Assembly: GCA_022791475.1 (NCBI GenBank)
Contig: JAAVZD010000034.1
Coordinates: 1 to 12,009 of the forward strand
Length of the DNA: 12,009 nucleotides
Direction: 5' to 3'
From: Clostridia bacterium
GTDB taxonomy: Bacteria > Bacillota_A > Clostridia > TANB77 > CAG-508
Shown here one piece after another: positions 1-6,073 of the stretch. The notes beneath the pieces were generated by a model, which saw nothing but the letters and a program-made list of their open reading frames with translations, had not been told where the DNA came from and did no database searches. The translations under genes and the position numbers were made by a program. Within the stretch, counting starts at the first letter, position 1; each line of letters begins with the position of its first letter.

Positions 1-497
1 AACCAAAAGATGAAAATTAAAATGAAATTTTTAAGATTATTAAAAAAAAATAACAAAATGAAACTCATGGACATACTGCTTCAGAAGTAAAATATGAAAT
101 AGCAGATTCTGAAAAGCCTTTTATGGGACTAACAACATTTAAAGGAGATATTCCAGTGTTTAGTGATGTGGTTATTGCTAAAAATTATTTAAGTGAAGAA
201 GAATTAAAAGTTTTAAATAATTTAGTATCAGGATATTTTGATTTTGCAGAAATACAAGCAATAAGGCATAATCCAATGTATATGGAAGATTATATTAAAC
301 AATTAGATATGATATTATCTTCTACAGGAGAGAAAGTATTAATTGGTGCAGGAAGTATCAGTCATAAAAAAGCAATAGAAAAAGCAAAAAATGAATATAA
401 AAAGTATCAAGTCAAAACTATTAGTCCAGTTGAAAAGGAATATTTAAATACTTTAAAGGGAATAAGTGATAAAATTGAAAATAAAGATAAAAAATAA
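1..497 (+). pseudogene. rhuM: RhuM-family protein, C-terminal remnant with in-frame stops
   Basis: The reading frame from 54 to 497 encodes HGHTASEV, then DSEKPFMGLTTFKG, SDVVIAKNYLSEEEL, a PMYMEDYIKQLD segment and a lysine-rich tail. This is the typical C-terminal half of RhuM-family proteins, named from a Salmonella pathogenicity island and of unresolved biochemical function. The longest ATG ORF starts at 123, inside the conserved block, so it is not a real start. Reading back in the same frame, the sequence stays RhuM-like (PKDEN, then NEIFKIIKKK, then QNETHGHTA) but is broken by TAA at 18-20 and TAA at 51-53, the second just after an A9 run. The gene also runs off the left edge. I see no start signal that could rescue a shorter product. 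The call as a RhuM remnant is firm; whether both stops are real or one reflects an A-run error cannot be settled here. Confidence 0.8.
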
Positions 498-531
498 ATA
501 TGTTATATTCACGAGAGTTCACATAAGACTG

Positions 532-560
532 TTGACATTCACTAAAAAAAATGTTATTAT
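532..560 (+). promoter_or_regulatory. Sigma-A-type promoter of the His-leader operon
   Basis: A perfect -35 TTGACA (532-537) is followed by a 17-nt spacer and TATTAT (555-560). Transcription should begin near 567-570, about 26 nt before the leader-peptide ATG. The promoter is followed only by the leader peptide, attenuator and racemase/M20 operon. Confidence 0.8.
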
Positions 561-594
561 TTAAAATATAAAATTTAAGAAATAAGGAAGCAAT

Positions 595-648
595 ATGAAA
601 TCAAATATATTTTTAAACAAATTACATCATCATTGTAGGAGCTTGTAA
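595..648 (+). CDS. Leader peptide with three consecutive His codons
   Basis: This 17-codon ORF (MKSNIFLNKLHHHCRSL) starts at ATG 595 behind a good ribosome binding site, AAGGAAG, five or six bases upstream. It ends with TAA at 646-648. Three CAT codons lie in a row at 625-633. The ORF sits between a consensus promoter and a series of overlapping inverted repeats that end in an intrinsic terminator, which is the arrangement of classical amino-acid attenuator leaders such as hisL. Its last codons (AGC TTG TAA) are themselves the 5' arm of the first hairpin, so ribosome position can control folding. It has no recognisable domain and is unlikely to work as a protein. The His triplet is seen directly; that it senses histidine charging is inferred. 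Confidence 0.75.
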   Translation: MKSNIFLNKLHHHCRSL

Positions 649-747
649 CTAGTGCAATTAATTGCGTAGGTACAAGCTAAAAGTGTTGTGCCTACGATAG
701 TTTAAAAATATATAAAAATAGATATATTTAAAAACACTATTTGTAGG
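637..747 (+). promoter_or_regulatory. Ribosome-mediated attenuator: alternative hairpins A:B, B:C, C:D
   Basis: Four pairing segments precede the terminator. A (640-647, AGCTTGTA) pairs perfectly with B (671-678, TACAAGCT). An overlapping B (665-675) pairs over 11 bp with C (686-696), with one G-U. C (691-701, CCTACGATAGT) can instead pair with 736-747, which is the 5' arm of the terminator. The structures exclude each other in series. If a ribosome stalls at the His codons, A stays free, A:B forms, C is released to make the C:D antiterminator and the operon is on. If it reads through to the stop codon it covers A, B:C forms, and the terminator folds. The pairings are read from the sequence; the switching logic is inferred by analogy with his/trp attenuation. 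Confidence 0.7.
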
Positions 748-773
748 GTAAAGACTATAAATGGTGTTTTTTT
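733..773 (+). terminator. Intrinsic terminator of the attenuator
   Basis: A 14-bp stem (733-746 with 755-768, two G-U pairs) and an 8-nt loop are followed by a T run through 773. It lies 22 nt before the racemase ATG and after the leader ORF, so it ends transcription upstream of the structural genes. Its 5' arm is also the partner of antiterminator segment 691-701. Confidence 0.8.
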
Positions 774-795
774 ATGAGAAAGGTGGTAATTTATA

Positions 796-1618
796 ATGGA
801 AAAAAATGTAATAAGTATTAATTATGGAGGAAGTATAGGTGAGATTAAATATAAAATATTAAATCCAGGAGGGAATAAAACGGCATTAATTTATGGAAGT
901 GAATACACAGATAGTCAAAAGATATTAATAAATAAAATGATAATGGAGAAAAATTCACAAGTTGAGCAAGTAGGTTTTTTAAGTAATAAAATTAATCGTT
1001 TAGAAATGGCAGGTGGCGAATTTTGTATAAATGCAACAAGATGTGCAGTCTATGAATATCTAGAAGGAAAAGAAGGAGAAATACGGACTTACTGTATCAG
1101 GAACAAATAGAAGTATATTAGGCAAAGTATTGGAGGATAAAAAAGTAGAAATTCAATTAGAGATAGGTAAGAATATAACTGATTTATGTGAAATAAAAAA
1201 TGATTTTATTTGTATAAAAATAGATGGAATTTTAATTGCAATTTTAGATGAAGAAAAATCAAAAACTTATATTGAAAAATTAAAGGAAAATGAAGAAAAA
1301 ACTAAAAATGAACTAAAACAATTAATGATAATAGAGTTAGATTCAGAAGAGAAAGCTATAGGCATAATATTATTGGAAAAGGAATTAGAGAAAATAAAAA
1401 TAAATCCTATTGTATGGGTAAAAGAAATAAATACTGTATTTTATGAAACAGCATGTGGCAGTGGCAGTTTAGGAACTGCAATATATAACTATTTCAAAAA
1501 CAAAGATAAGAAAATAGAACTAATACAACCATCAGAATATAGCATTAATATAGAACTTAAAGAAAACGAAAGTTATATAGAAAAAGCCATTATTAGTGGA
1601 ATTGTAGAGGAGGAATAG
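796..1618 (+). pseudogene. CntK-like (DapF-fold) amino-acid racemase, frameshifted
   Basis: Two reading frames together encode about 273 residues of a DapF-fold, cofactor-independent racemase, matching the length I recall for Staphylococcus aureus CntK (histidine racemase). The N-terminal part, from ATG 796 behind an AAAGGTGG site, has NPGGNKTALI, EQVGF and GGEFCINAT with the first catalytic Cys (C77). CntK, as I remember it, carries NPSGNMT, EQVGF and EFCGNAT there, whereas ordinary DapF differs. The C-terminal part has TACGSGS with the second catalytic Cys, then a QPSE segment. The frame changes at 1084: reading ATA, then skipping C1084, gives GGA CTT ACT GTA TCA (GLTVSG), restoring family sequence. 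The TTG at 1130 is internal and not a start. The single CGG codon of the gene is exactly at the shift. It could be a dead gene, an assembly error or recoding. The family call is firm; histidine as substrate is inferred from CntK-like motifs and the His leader. Confidence 0.75.
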
Positions 1619-1619
1619 T

Positions 1620-2639
1620 ATGCAGTCAAAAGAGTTATTAAAAAATTTAGTTCAATTTGACACATATAAGGACAAAGAAAATGAAAAAATAATGGACTAT
1701 ATACAAAAAATTCTAGAAAGAAAAGGATTTAAGTTAGAGTATAAAACTAAGTGCTTAATTATGAGTATAAAGGAAAAATGCAATTTAGGATTTTTAGGTC
1801 ATACTGATACTGTACAAGGTGGAAGTGATTGGACATATAATCCAGTGGAATTAAAAGAAAAAGATGGAAAATTATATGGGCTTGGTACTTGCGATATGAA
1901 AGGTGGTATTGCAGCAATTTTAAAAGCAGTATTAGATACGGATTGGAATAAGTTGAATTCTGGAATTAAACTATTTTTTACTTATGATGAAGAAATTGGT
2001 TTTGAAGGAATAAAAGAAATAAATAAATTAAATATAGAAATGCCTGAAAATATGATTATTGGGGAACCAACCAATAATGAAGTAATGAACGGAAGTAAGG
2101 GTTTATTAGAATTTAAGATTGATTTTCAAGGAAAATCAGCTCATTCAAGCAATCCAGAAAATGGGATAAATGCAATAGAGCAATGTATGGAGTTTTTAGA
2201 AGAATTAAAGAAGCTTTATACTACCTTAAAACTCGAAACTGATAACAGATTTGAAATTCCTTATACAACTATGAATATAGGAAAAATAGAAGGTGGAAAA
2301 AGTATAAATATTGTTCCAAATAGTTGTACAACATATATAGACTTTAGAGTAATAAATGAAGAACATAGAATAAAGATTTTTGAAATGATAAATAAATTAC
2401 AAAGAAAGTATCAATTTGTATATAAAATAATAAATGATATAAAACCTTTTATGACTGAAACTAAAAATGGTAAAACAACAAATTTTATAACAGAAGCTAG
2501 TTTTATAAAATCGACAAATAGATACATACTTGGTACAGGACCAATAAATGCACATGAAACAAATGAATATATTACAATAGAAAGTTTAAACAAATTGGTT
2601 GAACAATATAAACAGGCAATAAATAAGTTTTGCTTGTAA
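1620..2639 (+). CDS. M20-family zinc metallopeptidase / N-acyl amino acid deacylase (ArgE/DapE-like)
   Basis: The 339-residue protein has the full M20 active site: H61 and D63 (GHTDTV, metal ligand and helper Asp), D92 (GTCDMKGG, bridging ligand), E124/E125 (YDEE, general base and ligand), E149 (GEPT) and H312 (AHETNEY). A lid/dimerisation domain with SAHSS sits around 170-285. M20 enzymes hydrolyse N-acyl amino acids or small peptides; ArgE, DapE and carnosinase-like dipeptidases are relatives, and motifs alone do not fix the substrate. ATG 1620 lies one base after the racemase stop, and its ribosome site (AGAGGAGG) is inside the end of that gene, so the two are translationally coupled. As the second gene of a His-codon attenuated operon, it may release histidine from acyl-His or a His-containing peptide. 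Nothing in it is broken. Confidence 0.85.
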   Translation: MQSKELLKNLVQFDTYKDKENEKIMDYIQKILERKGFKLEYKTKCLIMSIKEKCNLGFLGHTDTVQGGSDWTYNPVELKEKDGKLYGLGTCDMKGGIAAILKAVLDTDWNKLNSGIKLFFTYDEEIGFEGIKEINKLNIEMPENMIIGEPTNNEVMNGSKGLLEFKIDFQGKSAHSSNPENGINAIEQCMEFLEELKKLYTTLKLETDNRFEIPYTTMNIGKIEGGKSINIVPNSCTTYIDFRVINEEHRIKIFEMINKLQRKYQFVYKIINDIKPFMTETKNGKTTNFITEASFIKSTNRYILGTGPINAHETNEYITIESLNKLVEQYKQAINKFCL

Positions 2640-2722
2640 AAATTAATTTGTTATATATAAAAATATATATAAATTTTAAAATAAACAGGATAAATATCTG
2701 CGTTTATAAGGAGGAATGCTAT

Positions 2723-3100
2723 ATGAGGGTTATGTTGGATACATGTGTATTAATTTCAGCAGTATTAGGAAAGAAGACAAATGCATGGATTCATAATGTA
2801 AACGAAAAACATACGATTGTACTTTGCACCTATGTAATTGAAGAAACCAAGAAAAAGATTTGGAATAAATACCCAGAGCGGTGGCTTCATTTAAAGAATT
2901 TACTTAAAGAGTTACAGTATGAATTAATTGTAAATAATTTAGCTACAGAGGTGGATATGTATATTCGTGATCCAAATGATGTTCCTGTTCTTGAAGGAGC
3001 AATTATTGGGAAGGTTGATGTTATTATTACCCTTGATAAGGACTTTGAAGATGTGGAAACTTCCCTATTTAAAGTGAAAAGACCTTCTGAATTTAATTAA
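2723..3100 (+). CDS. PIN-domain ribonuclease (putative toxin), no antitoxin visible
   Basis: The 125-residue protein starts MRVMLDTCVLISA with the first PIN acidic residue at D6. It continues with VIEETKK (a second acidic site) and DPNDVPVLEGA...VDVIITLDKDFED, giving the third and fourth acidic positions. This is the layout of PIN-family toxins that cut RNA with Mg2+. The frame is open back to 2630, but ATG 2723 follows AAGGAGG (2708-2714) at 8 nt, and the 31 upstream codons are AT-rich with no family similarity, so 2723 is the start. Usually such toxins follow a small antitoxin gene. Here the upstream gene is the M20 enzyme, and the 83-nt gap has no room for an antitoxin. It ends at its own terminator. 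It is somewhat less AT-biased than its neighbours, including a CGG codon, which hints at transfer. Confidence 0.8.
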   Translation: MRVMLDTCVLISAVLGKKTNAWIHNVNEKHTIVLCTYVIEETKKKIWNKYPERWLHLKNLLKELQYELIVNNLATEVDMYIRDPNDVPVLEGAIIGKVDVIITLDKDFEDVETSLFKVKRPSEFN

Positions 3101-3107
3101 AAAACAA

Positions 3108-3136
3108 AACCACTCCAATTTTGAAGTGGTTTTTTT
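3108..3136 (+). terminator. Intrinsic terminator after the PIN gene
   Basis: AACCACT (3108-3114) pairs with AGTGGTT (3125-3131) across a 10-nt loop. A T run to 3136 follows, and the flanking A run (3106-3109) lengthens the stem. It is eight bases after the PIN stop codon. Confidence 0.85.
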
Positions 3137-3255
3137 ATATGAGTTAAATAATCTAGGGAAAAAATAGAAAGAAAAATTGAAAAATATATAAAAACAAAAG
3201 TACTAAGTATATAATTTGTTTAGTAAAAATAATAAAAATACGAGATGCTTTTGTT

Positions 3256-3545
3256 ATGAATATGTTATTAAATGAAAAGATAAATTTTAAGAGTTTAGAA
3301 GAAAATATTTTTAAAGAAATGATGAAAATAGGAAGAAAAGTAATACAAGATGAATTAAGAATGCTAGATAAATTAATATTAGACTACAGAGATAAAGAAA
3401 TTAGAAGAGGAAAAGATAAAACTATATGAAGAAGGAAAAATAGAAGGAGAAAAAGAAACGCAATATATATTTTGTAACATGATGGAATATCAATAGAAAC
3501 AATCTTAAATCTAATACAAAGAAAAAACAGACAAATAGATTTAAT
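3256..3545 (+). pseudogene. Degenerate transposase debris (ISLre2-like N-terminus, Rpn-like C-terminus)
   Basis: ATG 3256 opens a 57-codon frame (MNMLLNEKINFKSLEENIF..., then RDKEIRRGKDK), which resembles the start of ISLre2/UPF0236 transposases and stops at TGA 3427-3429. Overlapping it in another frame from about 3391 is LEEEKIKLYEEG followed by KIEGEKETQY, and after one more shift DGISIETILNLI. The second set resembles the charged C-terminal tail of Rpn/PD-(D/E)XK-type transposases. Neither part is a complete gene and no clear element ends are visible, so this is dead mobile DNA. The ISLre2 assignment is moderate and the Rpn assignment weaker, because both rest on short segments. From 3546 to 3695 I see only a weak hairpin, GGTGTA (3632-3637) with TACACC (3651-3656). 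Confidence 0.45.
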
Positions 3546-3695
3546 GGTAGGGTGTATAGAACCATATATATTACCAATTAGAAAAAGACAACAGAATGTG
3601 CAAGAAAATATTTTACAGAATAAGTGAAAGAGGTGTAGAGTATAAAAGAATACACCCCGCAACCATAAAGGTATTGGGGTAAGTACAGAGATAAG

Positions 3696-3824
3696 TTATT
3701 TTTGCTTCTTCAATTTTTTAAGAAGCTGTCTTTCCCAAGAACTTGAAATGTCTTTTGCTTTAGTGGGTGTTCTTTGAGCACGATAGCATGTTTCCCGATG
3801 GTTATGTTTGGGTTTTTTAGGCAT
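3696..3824 (-). CDS. Small basic protein, 42 residues, unknown
   Basis: This minus-strand ORF starts with ATG at 3824 and ends with TAA at 3696. It has a strong ribosome site (AAAGGAG, about 8 nt upstream) and a well-placed promoter at 3855-3883. The product begins MPKKPKHNHRETCYR and ends WERQLLKKLKKQK; it is very basic, with one Cys and one Trp, and no membrane segment. I do not recognise the family. Lys/Arg clusters at both ends would suit nucleic-acid or ribosome binding, but that is only compatible, not shown. It sits alone within transposase debris. It has a CGG codon, which is rare here, so it may have come with foreign DNA. Promoter, ribosome site and clean ORF together make it likely to be expressed. 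Confidence 0.6.
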   Translation of the reverse strand: MPKKPKHNHRETCYRAQRTPTKAKDISSSWERQLLKKLKKQK

Positions 3825-3854
3825 AACATAATCTCCTTTCATTATAATAATAAC

Positions 3855-3883
3855 AGTATAACACACTTTACATAAATAAGCAA
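3855..3883 (-). promoter_or_regulatory. Promoter of the 42-residue ORF
   Basis: Read on the minus strand, TTGCTT (3883-3878) is separated by 17 nt from TATACT (3860-3855). The predicted start lies about 25 nt before the ORF's ATG, which leaves room for its AAAGGAG site. Confidence 0.6.
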
Positions 3884-4073
3884 TGGAAAAGAGGTGACTA
3901 ACTATAAAAAGTGAATAGATAATTAGAAATTTTTTAAAAAAGAAAATTGGTGCGTAACAAATAGACTTTTAAAATGTTATTTTTTAAAAGCCTGAGAATA
4001 GTTATATAAAGCAGATAAACTTTAATTTAGAAGAATCAAAAGGTATGTCAGAAGTCTCCTAGAATGAACTTTT

Positions 4074-4123
4074 CCCCTTAAAGTAGACACTAATAAAAAA
4101 AGAGGTGTATACTTTAAGTGGGG
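4074..4123. repeat. Inverted repeat, probable IS3-type element ends
   Basis: CCCCTTAAAGTAGACAC (4074-4090) is nearly the reverse complement of 4105-4123 (GTGT, then ATACTTTAAG, then TGGGG), with one extra base and a mismatch. The GTGTCTACTTTAAGGGG core resembles terminal inverted repeats of some IS3-family elements, and the right arm directly precedes an IS3-like OrfA start at 4130. The pair may therefore be the right end of one element abutting the left end of another. The right arm is followed by a short T run, so a terminator-like hairpin is an alternative reading. Confidence 0.5.
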
Positions 4124-4129
4124 ATTTTT

Positions 4130-4292
4130 ATGGGTAAAAAGAGAAAAACCTACTCACAATAAATTATATATGGTATTAAATAATGAAAGAATACAAAAAT
4201 TTTTAGTATATTTAACACCAATACAATATAAAGAAAAAGAATTAGAAAGAATAAAAATTCAGAAAGTTCAGAAAATTTTGAAAGAAAAATAA
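4130..4292 (+). pseudogene. IS3-family transposase remnant (OrfA start joined to OrfB end)
   Basis: ATG 4130 encodes MGKKRKTYSQ and then stops, matching the usual opening of IS3-family OrfA (basic residues followed by YS-EFK). In another frame, 4140-4292 encodes a stretch with LNNERIQKF and YLTPIQYKEKEL, the usual C-terminal end of IS3 OrfB (YNN-RIQ, then LSP-QYR). Only about 160 bp separate element start and transposase end, so the middle has been deleted. Together with the inverted repeat at 4074-4123, this is a dead IS3-type copy. Regions 3884-4073 and 4293-4414 hold no further gene I can support. Confidence 0.5.
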
Positions 4293-4414
4293 TAGTTTCA
4301 TCATAATTTTTTTCAAGTTCTCCTAATTCTTTTGAAATAAAATCAGGAGAAGAAATGGAATTATCTACAGTTTTGGATTAGTAGAAAATTCTATAGAAAT
4401 TGCAAAATAAGGGG

Positions 4415-4516
4415 GTATCAATTGTTTGCGGATTTTAATTCCCTAATTTGACGTGTCGAGTATAATTTTGAGGACGAATTTGTTTACTTTCATTGTACTA
4501 GTGTGATACAATTAAA
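4415..4516 (+). repeat. Dispersed promoter-region repeat, copy 1
   Basis: This 102-bp stretch, from GTATCA (4415-4420) to TGATAC plus AATTAAA (4504-4516), is clearly related to 10390-10562. Shared blocks include GTATCAATT, CGGATTTT, CGTGTCGAG, GTTTACTTT and GTGTGATACAATTA, interrupted by scattered substitutions. Copy 1 lacks the ~75-bp hairpin segment found in copy 2. The 3' third contains a promoter in both copies. The ends GTATCA and TGATAC are inverted repeats of each other. Confidence 0.75.
4483..4512 (+). promoter_or_regulatory. Promoter of the DUF2207 gene (extended -10)
   Basis: TTTACT (4483-4488), an 18-nt spacer and TACAAT (4507-4512) with an upstream TG (4504-4505) form an extended -10 promoter. 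The same elements with identical spacing occur in copy 2 before the phosphoesterase. Transcription should start near 4519, just before AGAAGG (4521-4526). This favours translation from ATG 4533 over GTG 4526. Confidence 0.65.
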
Positions 4517-4525
4517 CTAAAGAAG

Positions 4526-5746
4526 GTGCAAAATGAAAGAAAAAAAATAAATATAATTTGTTCAATAGTTTTAACATTAATAATTATAAGTTTCTTACTA
4601 ATACCAACAAGTAATCAGAGTTTTCAATATCAAATAAAAAATGGTGGATTTGATACATCTAGTATACTTATGCAAAAAAGTATAAAAATTGAGGTTGGAA
4701 CAATAATTATTAGTGGTATATGTACTATGCTGCTAATTATTAAAAGTACGTTTTCCATAAAATCAAATCAAAAAGGAAACTATTTAAGAGATACAAAAAA
4801 AGTAATAGAACCTGTTTTAGCTGAAACGATAATTGATGGAAAAATGGATACAAAAAATTTAGTAATGACAGTATTAATAGATAAAATTTATAAAAAAAAT
4901 ATTATAATAGATGGCAATAAACTAATATTAAAAAATCGTTGGGAAATGAGAGAATATGAAAAAGAAATATTAGATTTAATTTTTGATAATTGTAGTAGTA
5001 TTGATATAAATCATTTAGATGCTAAATGTATTGATAAAGATAAGAAAGAAATAGTTGAAACATATCAAAAAATAAAACAACTAATTAAAGAAGAATTATT
5101 AAGACGTGAATTATATAAAGAACATAGTATAATAAAAAAAGTAATTCAACAAGCAATAAAAATGTTTATATTAATTACCTTGATTTACATATCATTACCT
5201 CGCTTACCATGGGCTGAAGCATATAAGGACATGTTATCAAATATAAAATTGGTAGCTATATTCACAATCTTAATTCAATTAATGGTTATTGGTATCTGCT
5301 TTTTTTGTAATATTGTTTCTTGTAATATTGGAAAAAAGTTAATATCAGGAATAGGAATTATATTAATTCCTATAGCTATTTGTGGGATATGTTCAATAAT
5401 ATTTAATATATTAAATGGTGGATTAGGCTATGTAGTCAATTTAAATATTGCAATTTTAAACACAATAGTATGTATATATCTATTAAAAAGATTGAAGAGA
5501 GAAATAGTTTTAACACCAAAAGGAAAAGAAGAATGTAAAAAAGCTAAAGAATTAAAAAATTACATTATAGATTATAGCTTAGTTAATGATAAAGATGTAA
5601 ATAGTATAGAAATATGGGGAGAATATTTAGTATATGCCACGGCATTTGGGATTCCTAGTAAAGTAACACAAAGATTTGGTGCGAAACTAGAAGGTATGAA
5701 TATAGATTTAGAAAAAATAGAAAGTACATTAAACTTCATATACTAA
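4526..5746 (+). CDS. DUF2207-type membrane protein lacking the extracellular domain; start disrupted by an A8 tract
   Basis: The 406-residue frame has membrane segments at about 9-27, 55-73, 211-225, 241-262, 274-296 and 302-321. A cytoplasmic domain (95-200) carries LAETIIDGKMDTKNL. The C-terminus is LTPKGKEECKKAKELKNYI followed by IEIWGEYLVYATAFGI, which is the hallmark end of DUF2207 (YciQ-like) proteins of unknown function. The usual large extracellular domain between the first two membrane helices is reduced to about 27 residues. The in-frame start would be GTG 4526, which has no ribosome site and almost no leader. ATG 4533 has AGAAGG at a good distance but reads MKEKK then TAA. One more A in the run at 4540-4547 (A8 to A9), or a -1 slip, would give MKEKKINIICS and the full protein. 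The gene may thus be phase-variable, recoded or mis-assembled. Confidence 0.7.
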   Translation: MQNERKKINIICSIVLTLIIISFLLIPTSNQSFQYQIKNGGFDTSSILMQKSIKIEVGTIIISGICTMLLIIKSTFSIKSNQKGNYLRDTKKVIEPVLAETIIDGKMDTKNLVMTVLIDKIYKKNIIIDGNKLILKNRWEMREYEKEILDLIFDNCSSIDINHLDAKCIDKDKKEIVETYQKIKQLIKEELLRRELYKEHSIIKKVIQQAIKMFILITLIYISLPRLPWAEAYKDMLSNIKLVAIFTILIQLMVIGICFFCNIVSCNIGKKLISGIGIILIPIAICGICSIIFNILNGGLGYVVNLNIAILNTIVCIYLLKRLKREIVLTPKGKEECKKAKELKNYIIDYSLVNDKDVNSIEIWGEYLVYATAFGIPSKVTQRFGAKLEGMNIDLEKIESTLNFIY

Positions 5747-5786
5747 GAAAATTTATATATACAAATATATTAGAACAGTACTTGCA

Positions 5787-6017
5787 ATGGATAAGGTAGA
5801 TTTTAAATTAGCATATTTTAATCAAAATTATGTAAAAACAGAAATTTTTCCAAGACAAATGGGAAGAAGAATTATAATGGCATCTAAGGTAAGAGAAGAT
5901 AGTGACTATGATGAAAAATATGAGCCGAGTTTAGAAGCTACTGTTCTACAAATAGACACTGCTAAAGAGTTAATAGAATTAGTAGAGAAATATTTAAGTG
6001 ATCTGCAAAGTAAATAA
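5787..6017 (+). CDS. Small hypothetical protein, 76 residues
   Basis: The ORF from ATG 5787 encodes an acidic-to-neutral protein with PRQMGRRIIMASKVREDSDYDEKYEP, followed by a C-terminal helix (IDTAKELIELVEKYLSDL). I do not recognise the family. No good ribosome site precedes ATG 5787, and the frame is open upstream into the end of the DUF2207 gene without a better start. It may be read by coupling, or it may be the tail of a longer lost gene. Codon use is like its neighbours, and it is followed 17 bases later by a clear terminator, which supports a real transcribed 3' end. Confidence 0.5.
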   Translation: MDKVDFKLAYFNQNYVKTEIFPRQMGRRIIMASKVREDSDYDEKYEPSLEATVLQIDTAKELIELVEKYLSDLQSK

Positions 6018-6033
6018 TACAATAACTATTTAT

Positions 6034-6073
6034 AAAGAGGGCTCCTAGTTTATTCTAAGAATCCTCTTTTTTT
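6034..6073 (+). terminator. Intrinsic terminator at 6.05 kb
   Basis: AAAGAGG (6034-6040) pairs with CCTCTTT (6063-6069), and a T run reaches 6073. It ends the DUF2207/76-residue transcript and lies directly against the 3' end of the convergent feoB remnant. Confidence 0.8.

Noticed and set aside
123..497. RhuM ORF as an intact 124-residue gene
   Set aside because: The ATG lies inside the conserved block, and homologous sequence continues upstream through two in-frame stops, so it is a remnant.
1130..1618. Separate 162-residue gene starting at TTG 1130
   Set aside because: It is the C-terminal half of the racemase; family sequence continues upstream in the same frame to 1085, and there is no separate start signal.
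2411..2593. Minus-strand 60-residue ORF inside the M20 gene
   Set aside because: Shadow frame of an intact, motif-complete gene; no ribosome site.
3384..3662. Minus-strand 92-residue ORF rich in Leu/Phe
   Set aside because: Low-complexity antisense of A-rich transposase debris; no start signals and no family features.
4441..4466. TTGACG followed by TATAAT near 4449-4466 as a promoter
   Set aside because: The two hexamers are only 7 nt apart; the workable promoter is at 4483-4512.
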